A stretch of 49,061 bases of DNA, taken from NCBI RefSeq assembly GCF_001427905.1, contig NZ_LMEF01000015.1, positions 1 to 49,061 of the forward strand, written 5' to 3'. Position numbers and translations under genes: made by a program. Shown here piece by piece: positions 43,198-49,061 of this stretch (positions are counted from its first letter, which is position 1; each line of letters opens with the position of its first letter). A model generated the notes under the pieces. It was not told the DNA's origin. It did no database searches and saw only the letters and a list, made by a program, of their open reading frames with translations. This DNA comes from Flavobacterium sp. Root420 (GTDB taxonomy: Bacteria; Bacteroidota; Bacteroidia; Flavobacteriales; Flavobacteriaceae).

Positions 43198-44919
43198 TTA
43201 TTTTAGTGTAAAATACTCCGCTAAAGGCCCAAGTGCCAAAGCTGGAAAGAATGATAAGGCAGCAATAATTGCGATTACGGCGAAAACCATTATTCCGAAA
43301 ATAGAAGTATCAGTTTTTAAAGTTCCTGCACTTTCCGGAATGTATTTTTTATTAGCCAATAATCCTGCGATTGCCAGTGGTCCGATTATCGGAATGAAAC
43401 GGCTTAACAGCAACACAATTCCTGTAGTGATATTCCAGAACGGATTATTATCTCCTAAACCTTCAAAACCAGAACCATTATTAGCAGCGCTTGAAGTATA
43501 TTCGTATAACATTTCAGAGAATCCGTGATTGCCAGGATTGTTTAGCCAACCTGTAGCGTTTCCGCTGAACCAATAACCCATCGCTGTGTCATGTGCAGCA
43601 AAATATGAAGCCAATGCTGTTCCTGCTAATATCAATAAAGGATGAAGAATGGCAATAAAAGCAGCAATCTTAACTTCTCTCGCTTCGATTTTCTTCCCTA
43701 AAAATTCAGGGGTTCGACCTACCATCAACCCAGAAATAAATACAGCGAGAATGATGAAAATATAAAAGTTTAGAATACCCACACCACAGCCTCCATAAAA
43801 CGCATTCACCATCATGGCAAGCAATTGCATCGCTCCGGAAATCGGCATAGAACTATCGTGCATACTGTTTACAGAACCTGTAGAAATTACGGTTGTCGCA
43901 ATACTCCAGAATCCTGAAATGGCCGGGCCAAACCGCACTTCTTTTCCTTCCATCGCTCCGGTTGCCTGAGCAATTCCCATTTTTTCTATGGCCGGATTCC
44001 CATTAAGCTCGGTAACTACAGTCGGAATAACAAGGAGTAAAAAACCGACAGTCATTACTCCAAAAATCACATAGGATAGTTTTCTTTTCTTTAGATAAAA
44101 ACCAAGAGCAAAAATCATGGCAAACGGAATTATTAATTGTGCCCAAAGCTCAACCGCATTGGTAAAATAAGTTGGGTTTTCTAAGGGATGTGCCGAATTG
44201 GCTCCAAAAAAACCTCCTCCATTTGTACCGATATGTTTGATAGCAATAAAAGCTGCAGCCGGTCCGCGTGAAACTTGTACTGAATCGCCTTGTAAAGTGG
44301 TAATTGTATCTTTTCCTTCAAACGTCATAGGAGTTCCGCTAAATAATAGAACAACTGCTACAATAGCTGAAAGTGGTAATAAAATACGAGTACAACTTTT
44401 GATGAAATAATTATAGAAATTTCCCAGCTTATCAGTACTTCTTTCTTTCATTGCGGTAAAAATCATTGCAGCAGCGGCCATTCCGACACCAGCAGAAACA
44501 AATTGCAGGAACATCAAAACCATTTGCGACAAATAAGAAACTCCGGTTTCACCTGAATAATGCTGTAAATTACAATTTACTACAAATGAAATAGCCGTAT
44601 TAAAAGCTAAATCTGGCGTCATTGAAGGGTTGTTATCAGGATTCAAAAATAAAGATCCCTGAAAAAGTAAAACAAAAAAGCAAAGAAAGAACCAAATCAT
44701 ATTGATGCTTAAAAGAGCTTTTAAGTGTTGTTTCCAGTTCATTTCTTCAGTGGAATTGATTCCACTGATTTTAAAAATAAATTTTTCAATTGGATTGAAA
44801 ATCGGGTCAAAAAGGGTTTTATCTCCCAAATAAACTTTAGCGATATATTTCCCTAAAGGAATTGCTAAAACTATCGAAACAATAAAAATGCTAATGACAC
44901 CAAATAATTCTGTGTTCAT
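43198..44919 (-). CDS. kdpA: Potassium-transporting ATPase subunit A
   Basis: K+ channel-like subunit of KdpFABC in the inner membrane, 573 aa from the ATG at 44919 (MNTELFGVISIF); a longer frame from 44985 runs into the leader and is unlikely. It has about ten membrane helices and the four selectivity-filter-like pore loops, visible as VVNCNLQHYSGETG, GTNGGGFFGANSAHP, SMPISGAMQLLAMMVNAFYGGCGVG and SAANNGSGFEG. It follows kdpF by about 85 bp and is the head of the KdpABC block. Confidence 0.96.
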   Translation of the reverse strand: MNTELFGVISIFIVSIVLAIPLGKYIAKVYLGDKTLFDPIFNPIEKFIFKISGINSTEEMNWKQHLKALLSINMIWFFLCFFVLLFQGSLFLNPDNNPSMTPDLAFNTAISFVVNCNLQHYSGETGVSYLSQMVLMFLQFVSAGVGMAAAAMIFTAMKERSTDKLGNFYNYFIKSCTRILLPLSAIVAVVLLFSGTPMTFEGKDTITTLQGDSVQVSRGPAAAFIAIKHIGTNGGGFFGANSAHPLENPTYFTNAVELWAQLIIPFAMIFALGFYLKKRKLSYVIFGVMTVGFLLLVIPTVVTELNGNPAIEKMGIAQATGAMEGKEVRFGPAISGFWSIATTVISTGSVNSMHDSSMPISGAMQLLAMMVNAFYGGCGVGILNFYIFIILAVFISGLMVGRTPEFLGKKIEAREVKIAAFIAILHPLLILAGTALASYFAAHDTAMGYWFSGNATGWLNNPGNHGFSEMLYEYTSSAANNGSGFEGLGDNNPFWNITTGIVLLLSRFIPIIGPLAIAGLLANKKYIPESAGTLKTDTSIFGIMVFAVIAIIAALSFFPALALGPLAEYFTLK

Positions 44920-45003
44920 AATATGTGAGTTTTTGTAAAATGTAAAATGTGAGATGTAAAAGGAGACTGATGTGCAACATCTCACTTATAACTTTTACTT
45001 TAA

Positions 45004-45081
45004 TTAGAATTTTTCAGGTTTGATTAATACATAAACCAAATAGCCAAAAACAGCGATGGAAATAATAAATAGTGCAGTCAT
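45004..45081 (-). CDS. kdpF: KdpF, 25-residue membrane peptide
   Basis: An ATG at 45081 opens a 25-codon frame ending at TAA (45006-45004): MTALFIISIAVFGYLVYVLI plus KPEKF. One hydrophobic helix with the KdpF-like GYLVYVLIKPEKF ending and position directly before kdpA identify it as KdpF, the lipid-like stabilising subunit of the KdpFABC complex. The frame is shorter than usual gene-calling limits. Confidence 0.9.
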   Translation of the reverse strand: MTALFIISIAVFGYLVYVLIKPEKF

Positions 45082-45084
45082 AAT

Positions 45085-45171
45085 TTAGATTTTTTCGAAG
45101 AATTCAACTGATTTAAAACAAATGGCAAAAAGCAAAACAGCCAATGCGAGTAAAAGAAAAGTGATTAACAT
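45085..45171 (-). CDS. 28-residue membrane microprotein upstream of kdpF
   Basis: An ATG at 45171 opens 28 codons ending in TAA at 45087-45085: MLITFLLLALAVLLFAICFK followed by SVEFFEKI. It is one hydrophobic helix with a charged C-terminus, the same layout as KdpF. It ends 3 bp before the kdpF start, so the two are translationally close. It might be a second KdpF-like peptide or a regulator. I do not recognise a named family; reality should be tested by conservation. Confidence 0.65.
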   Translation of the reverse strand: MLITFLLLALAVLLFAICFKSVEFFEKI

Positions 45172-45192
45172 ATATATGATTTTAGATTTTAG

Positions 45193-45208
45193 TCCCGAGG
45201 CTTCGGGA
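45193..45208. repeat. TCCCGAGGCTTCGGGA palindrome
   Basis: 6-bp stem (TCCCGA/TCGGGA) with GGCT loop, upstream of the microprotein. The identical 16-mer occurs at 48852-48867. Confidence 0.55.
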
Positions 45209-45256
45209 TAGATTTTAGATTGGTGAATCGATTAACCAGTTAAACGATTAAACTTT

Positions 45257-45538
45257 TTATACGCCCGAGGTATTAACCTGCTTGATATATTCCGCTTTAA
45301 GCGTTTGAGGGAATAGATGTGAAATATTGCAGTGACGCATTTCCATAAAAGAAGAAACCGAGAAAATATACACATTAGAAATAGCGTTTTTAGTTTCGAT
45401 ACTTCCATTGATAAATAGACGTTCAGCAAGAGCCAAACATTTTTTAGCACGAACGATATTTCCAGAAATAATTGATTTTTTGGTTATCTCGGCGAAGCGT
45501 TCAGCTTGTTTGTAGATTGAAGTAACTTGATTTTTCAT
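45257..45538 (-). CDS. Hypothetical protein at the head of the kdp locus
   Basis: 93 aa, predicted mainly alpha-helical, soluble. It starts MKNQVTSIYKQAERFAEI and contains KKCLALAERLF, SNVYIFSVSSFMEM and LFPQTLKAEYIKQVNTSGV. The pattern is reminiscent of an uncharacterised Bacteroidetes family (possibly DUF7674, from memory and not certain). An overlapping 72-codon frame in another phase is a shadow. It lies between the presumed kdp promoter and the kdp peptides, so it is probably co-transcribed with them. Confidence 0.7.
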   Translation of the reverse strand: MKNQVTSIYKQAERFAEITKKSIISGNIVRAKKCLALAERLFINGSIETKNAISNVYIFSVSSFMEMRHCNISHLFPQTLKAEYIKQVNTSGV

Positions 45539-45624
45539 GAGATGAATTTTTATGTTCTTTCTTCTTATGCCAAAAGATGTTCCGAAAAAGTTGATGTGTG
45601 GTTAAAGTGCTGTCAATAAAAGGA

Positions 45625-45651
45625 ATGTATTTTTGTGCCAAAAATTAGGCA
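45625..45651 (-). promoter_or_regulatory. Candidate sigma-54-like element and dyad of the kdp operon
   Basis: The minus strand reads TTTGGCAC followed after AAAAA by TACAT, resembling -24 TGGCAC but with a poor -12 (TACAT for TTGCA and one base short). The overlapping dyad TGCC-N8-GGCA (45636-45651) could be an activator site. Weak evidence. Confidence 0.25.
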
Positions 45652-45652
45652 T

Positions 45653-45684
45653 AAAAAAAGCCTATCAAAATGATAAGCTTTTCT
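45653..45684 (-). terminator. Terminator after the NtrC-type regulator
   Basis: AAAAAGCCTATCA-AAA-TGATAAGCTTTT hairpin; the A-run at 45652-45659 is the U-tail on the minus strand. It separates the regulator transcript from the kdp genes. Confidence 0.7.
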
Positions 45685-45720
45685 CGTTTTGATAAGCATT
45701 GAATGTTTAATTTCAAGAAT

Positions 45721-45891
45721 TTGAGTCCCAGCGGAACGTCATGTTTATAGAAAAATGCAAGGATAGGTTATAAAACCCCATCGGGGTGACATATTTTAGG
45801 TTCTAATGAAAAATTAAGATGTTGCTCTGCTGGAGCTTCGATCAAAGAATCGATTACATTTGCTATAAATATTTTGCTCCGCTGGAGTTTT
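45721..45891. repeat. REP-like palindrome cluster 2
   Basis: GTCCCAGCGGAAC, ATGTTTATAGAAAA, CCCCATCGGGGTGACAT, GCTCTGCTGGAGC and GCTCCGCTGGAG, in the same order as the cluster at 34521-34630. Confidence 0.7.
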
Positions 45892-45939
45892 AAAATTGGA
45901 ATTTATCCTGATAGCCATAGGGATTGGAATTTAAATTTA

Positions 45940-47283
45940 TTATTGAATTCCGTACTCTTCTAATTTTCGATATAAAGTAGCAATCCCAATTTCGAGTAAA
46001 CGTGCAGTTTCAGCCTTATTTCCTTTGGTATAGTTGAAAACCTTTTGAATGTGCAGTTTTTCAATACTCTGCATAGAAAAAGCCGACATTGATTTTGTAG
46101 TTTTTTCAGGTTGATGTTGCATTTCATACGGTAAAACATCTGAAATTAAGGTATCGCCATTGCTCAAAATAACAGATCTTTCAATGATATTTTTAAGCTC
46201 ACGAATATTTCCAGGCCAGGAATAATTTTCTAATTTCTGTAGAAAATCATCTGAAATAGCCAAAGTTTTTTTATTCGTTTTTTCAGAAAACTGTTTGACG
46301 AAATAATTTGTAATTTGCGAAATGTCTTTAACCCTTTCTCGCAAAGGCGGTATTTTGATTTCGAAAATATTCAATCGAAAATATAAATCAGAACGAAAAC
46401 GATGTTCGTCACTTTCTGTTTTTAAATCTCTGTTTGTCGCGGCAATTAATCTGAAATTCGATCTTTTTGGTGTTGTATCGCCAATGGGAATATACTCACT
46501 GGTTTCTAAAACGCGTAATAATTTGGCTTGTAGTTCTATTGGCATTTCTCCAATTTCATCTAAGAACAAAGTACCACCATTGGCTTCTTCAATAAATCCT
46601 TTTTTGTCTTTTAAAGCTCCGGTAAAAGCGCCTTGTTTATGACCAAAAAGTTCGCTTTCTAAAATCTCTTTGCTGAAAGTACTGCAATTCAAAGCTACAA
46701 AAGATTTCCCAACCCGATTACTGTTTTCATGAATCGCCTGTGCGAAAACTTCTTTTCCGGTTCCGGTTTCTCCGGTAAGCAAAACGGTAGAATCTGTTTT
46801 GGCTACTTTCTTGGCAAGATCAATAACTTGTTCAATCCCTTTTGATTTTCCAATAATGGTATTAAAAGAATATTTATCGCCAATGCGTTTTTCAAGTTGC
46901 TGTACTTTTTTCTGCAACTGTGCTTTTTCAACAGCTTTATATAAAAGCGGAATGATTTTATCGTTATCGTCGCCTTTTACAATATAATCAAAAGCGCCAT
47001 TTTTCATAGCTTGCACACCATCCGGAATATTTCCAAAAGCAGTTAATAGAACAACTTCTACTAAAGGGAAACTGTTTTTTATATTCTGAAGAAAATCAAC
47101 GCCATTTCCGTCAGGTAATTTGACATCACACAAAACGACATCAATTTCTGTTTGCTCCAGTTTTTTAAAACCCGATTTTAAATCTTTAGCTTCAAAAACA
47201 TCAAATCCTTCCGATTTTATAATTCGTGCGAGCAGACTTCTCAGTTTTTCTTCGTCGTCTATAATTAAAATTTTGTGTGTCAT
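45940..47283 (-). CDS. NtrC-family sigma-54-dependent response regulator, presumed kdp regulator
   Basis: 447 aa: receiver (1-120; Asp53 in VVLCDVKLPDG), AAA+ sigma-54 activator domain (about 140-380; Walker A TGETGTGKE, the GAFTGA loop that contacts sigma-54, and GGTLFLDEIGEMP), and a C-terminal Fis-type HTH (ETARLLEIGIATLYRKLEEYG). It precedes the kdp genes and ends in its own terminator. No OmpR-type KdpE is present in the window, so this regulator is the likely partner of the split KdpD/kinase pair (inference from position). Confidence 0.93.
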   Translation of the reverse strand: MTHKILIIDDEEKLRSLLARIIKSEGFDVFEAKDLKSGFKKLEQTEIDVVLCDVKLPDGNGVDFLQNIKNSFPLVEVVLLTAFGNIPDGVQAMKNGAFDYIVKGDDNDKIIPLLYKAVEKAQLQKKVQQLEKRIGDKYSFNTIIGKSKGIEQVIDLAKKVAKTDSTVLLTGETGTGKEVFAQAIHENSNRVGKSFVALNCSTFSKEILESELFGHKQGAFTGALKDKKGFIEEANGGTLFLDEIGEMPIELQAKLLRVLETSEYIPIGDTTPKRSNFRLIAATNRDLKTESDEHRFRSDLYFRLNIFEIKIPPLRERVKDISQITNYFVKQFSEKTNKKTLAISDDFLQKLENYSWPGNIRELKNIIERSVILSNGDTLISDVLPYEMQHQPEKTTKSMSAFSMQSIEKLHIQKVFNYTKGNKAETARLLEIGIATLYRKLEEYGIQ

Positions 47284-47542
47284 TTGAGGGAAAGGCTAAA
47301 GTCGAATTCATTTATTGAAGTACAAATTTAGGTTTTAAATCATTCAACTTTTTTCATCGATACGAAATTCTTGCGAAAAAATATTTTACGATCATAAAGT
47401 TGGCGCTTCTAATATAAAACTACGTTTTAAATTATCAAATGAAGATATTTCAATTAAATAATAACGTTGTTAAAATATTTAACACCGATAAATTTTATAA
47501 TTCTATTAACATGAAAAAATTTAAGCTTTGTTCCAAATGAAT

Positions 47543-47550
47543 TAATTTTG
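47543..47550 (+). promoter_or_regulatory. -7 promoter element of the LLM oxidoreductase gene
   Basis: TAATTTTG matches TAnnTTTG exactly, 19 bp before the ATG at 47570. The nearest TTTG (47527-47530) is too close for a -33. Confidence 0.4.
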
Positions 47551-47569
47551 CATAAAAGCTACATTAAAT

Positions 47570-48586
47570 ATGAAAGACTCAATTTCAATCTCAATATTAG
47601 AATTAGCTATCATTACGCAAGATAGCAATGCAAAAGAAACATTTCAAAAAACAAAAGAAATAGCGCAATTAGCAGACCGATTAGGGTATAAGCGTTTTTG
47701 GTTCGCTGAACATCATAATATGGCACATGTTGCAAGTACGGCAACGGTTGTTTTAATAGGATATATTGCTGGTCATACTAAAAATATCCGTGTAGGTTCT
47801 GGCGGAATAATGTTGCCGAATCATTCTCCTTTAGTAGTAGCAGAACAATTTGGAACCTTAGAAACACTTTATCCAAACCGAATCGATTTAGGTTTAGGAA
47901 GAGCACCGGGAACAGATCAGCCAACTGCCGAAGCCATTCGAAAAGACTTTTTTGAGCAGGCACAGCGATTTCCTCAAAATGTAACCAAACTTCAGGATTA
48001 TTTTTCCGTAGAAAATGCAACAGCAAAAGTTAGGGCATTTCCAGCAGAAGGCACGAATATTCCCATCTGGATTTTAGGTTCAAGCATGGAAAGTGCTGCC
48101 TTAGCCGCTGCCTATGGATTGCCGTATGCTTTTGCCGGACATTTTGCGCCAAGCCAAATGATTCAGGCATTTGAATTCTATCGTGATAATTTCCAGCCGT
48201 CAATGGTTTTAGATAAACCCAAAACAATGGCATGTGTCAATATAATTGCGGCAGATACAAATGAAGAAGCTGAATTCCTTTCAACCAGTTTGTATCAGAT
48301 GTTTCTAAATTTAATACGCAACGATCGCAAAGGGTTACAGCCTCCTGTTCCGTCATTAGATGATATCATGGGCGAAGAAGAACGTTTCCATGTGAATCAA
48401 ATGACCGCCTGCACCTTTACCGGAAACAAAGAACAATTAGAAATCGATCTTAAAAAATTTATTAACTACTCCCAAATAGACGAGCTAATGGTTACAAGTC
48501 CAATCTACGATCATCAGGAAAAACTAAAAAGCATTCAAATCACAAAAGAAGTCATTGATAGTTTAAACTATAGTACACATATATAA
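47570..48586 (+). CDS. LLM-class flavin-dependent oxidoreductase
   Basis: 338-residue luciferase-like monooxygenase, a TIM-barrel flavoprotein family that uses FMNH2 or F420. The start begins SISILELAIITQDSNAKETF, with YKRFWFAEHHN, GSGGIMLPNHSPLVVAEQFGTLETLYPNRIDLGLGRAPGTDQ (the family-defining region, about 75-120) and IWILGSSMESAALAAAYGLPYAF. It resembles the YhbW/MsnO8 group of Bacteroidetes with unknown substrate. Monocistronic with its own terminator. Confidence 0.9.
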   Translation: MKDSISISILELAIITQDSNAKETFQKTKEIAQLADRLGYKRFWFAEHHNMAHVASTATVVLIGYIAGHTKNIRVGSGGIMLPNHSPLVVAEQFGTLETLYPNRIDLGLGRAPGTDQPTAEAIRKDFFEQAQRFPQNVTKLQDYFSVENATAKVRAFPAEGTNIPIWILGSSMESAALAAAYGLPYAFAGHFAPSQMIQAFEFYRDNFQPSMVLDKPKTMACVNIIAADTNEEAEFLSTSLYQMFLNLIRNDRKGLQPPVPSLDDIMGEEERFHVNQMTACTFTGNKEQLEIDLKKFINYSQIDELMVTSPIYDHQEKLKSIQITKEVIDSLNYSTHI

Positions 48587-48627
48587 GTGCATTTTCTACT
48601 ATTATATATAAGGTACATTTTTACAAC

Positions 48628-48665
48628 ACCCCGATAGATTCCAAATCTATCGGGTTTGTTTTTTA
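48628..48665 (+). terminator. Terminator after the LLM oxidoreductase
   Basis: CCCGATAGATT-CCA-AATCTATCGGG, an 11-bp perfect stem with T-rich tail. Confidence 0.9.
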
Positions 48666-48786
48666 TACATATATATAAGAGGGAATATTATTATTACTAT
48701 ATAAGGATGAAGTTTAATACGCTGAGCGAAGTTAAAGCATTTTAAAATTTGGAATTTGGGATTTCAAAATTTGGAATTTGGATTTT

Positions 48787-48888
48787 ATTCAGGAGCTATT
48801 CCCGCTATCCGTTCCAATCTTTTGTCCGCCGCGGCGGACAAAAGGATTTCCTCCCGAGGCTTCGGGACTATCGGGGCTATGGGAGTCG
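48787..48888 (+). repeat. Approximately 100-bp flavobacterial intergenic repeat, copy 4
   Basis: GGAGCTATTCCCGCTATCC, palindrome GTCCGCCGCGGCGGAC (48824-48839), AAAAGGATTTCC, TCCCGAGGCTTCGGGA (48852-48867), CTATCGGGGCTATGGG. Same outline as copy 3. Confidence 0.75.
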
Positions 48889-48979
48889 TTTTCAAAAGAA
48901 GATGAAGGTTTCCAGAAGAAAAAATAGCCTTTGCTCCTTAGTGCATTGATAATAAATTACAGAAAACAAAGTAAAATCC

Positions 48980-49042
48980 AGCTTTGCGACCTTTGCGAAT
49001 ATAAGTTCAAAGAGAGAATACCTTTGCGTCTTTGCGGTAAAA
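48980..49042. repeat. CTTTGCGN octamer repeats at the right end
   Basis: CTTTGCGACCTTTGCGA and, further on, CTTTGCGTCTTTGCGG. Related to 25655-25757; may continue past the window. Confidence 0.55.
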
Positions 49043-49061
49043 TGGCCCAAAATAAGGAAAA

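Larger units (their letters stand above)
45539..45939. other. Region between the sigma-54 regulator and the kdp operon
   Basis: This 401-bp space holds a candidate kdp promoter/dyad (45625-45651), the regulator's terminator (45653-45684), and REP-like cluster 2 (45721-45891). No other ORF is supported. Confidence 0.65.
48587..49061. other. Intergenic region to the window edge
   Basis: 475 bp containing the terminator, a repeat copy (48787-48888) with two GC-rich palindromes, and a CTTTGCG repeat (48980-49042). A 66-codon open frame across the repeat is not a gene. Confidence 0.6.

Noticed and set aside
45232..45450. 72-codon frame overlapping the 93-aa kdp-locus protein
   Set aside because: The 93-aa frame has a more protein-like sequence and a better start; the other is its shadow in another phase.
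48749..48949. 66-codon open frame near the right end
   Set aside because: It lies across a copy of the approximately 100-bp repeat and reflects its palindromes.

Overview
The window looks like a chromosomal segment of a Flavobacterium-like member of the Bacteroidetes. The DNA is AT-rich. Genes lack strong Shine-Dalgarno sequences, several are preceded by the Bacteroidetes -7 motif TAnnTTTG, and the gene families are typical of that group: XrtN exosortase, a Bacteroidetes-type repair cassette, and a kdp locus with a separate KdpD sensor domain. This assignment comes from sequence character and gene content, not from a database match.

Layout. 0.1-6.3 kb: prfC (release factor 3), a GH13 alpha-amylase lipoprotein, a SurA-like periplasmic PPIase and a MoxR ATPase. 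6.3-10.1 kb: a two-gene exosortase unit, XrtN plus a polytopic VIT-domain protein with a C-terminal PEP-type sorting tail. The stop codon of the VIT gene directly abuts the ATG of XrtN. 10.5-15.7 kb: tandem aconitases of the two unrelated-length types (AcnB, then AcnA). 16.0-19.0 kb: a secreted LysM/NlpC-P60 hydrolase converging on a histidine kinase and single-domain response regulator. 19.4-23.8 kb: an accessory stretch of small membrane proteins and lipoproteins, including a lipoprotein gene broken by one in-frame TGA, and a voltage-gated-type K+ channel. 24.1-25.5 kb: an APC amino acid permease.

25.8-34.5 kb: mainly DNA damage repair. A LexA-like XRE-S24 regulator faces a tight operon of dinB, a DnaE2-like polymerase and a DEDDh exonuclease/GIY-YIG nuclease fusion. 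xth and an AlkB-like dioxygenase follow. The 84-bp divergent spacer holds a TGTAC-N10-GTACA dyad whose centre is the presumed dinB -7 element. This looks like a self-contained damage-inducible mutasome.

34.7-47.3 kb: a PAP2 phosphatase, then an approximately 11-kb kdp potassium-uptake locus on the minus strand. In transcription order it holds an NtrC-type sigma-54 regulator, a 93-aa protein of unknown function, a 28-aa microprotein, kdpF, kdpA, kdpB, kdpC, an OmpL-like outer-membrane porin, a KdpD sensor domain without kinase, and a separate HAMP-PAS histidine kinase. The two small peptides kdpF and its upstream neighbour are shorter than usual gene-calling limits. The canonical KdpD/KdpE pair appears to be split and rewired to a sigma-54 activator. 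47.6-48.6 kb: a luciferase-like flavin oxidoreductase.

Intergenic spaces are rich in several repeat families: an approximately 100-bp element in four copies, octamer-periodic repeats, REP-like palindromes, and a long GTCATTGCGAGGAA-type palindrome. Many of them sit inside the kdp locus. I saw no tRNA, rRNA, CRISPR array or transposase gene.
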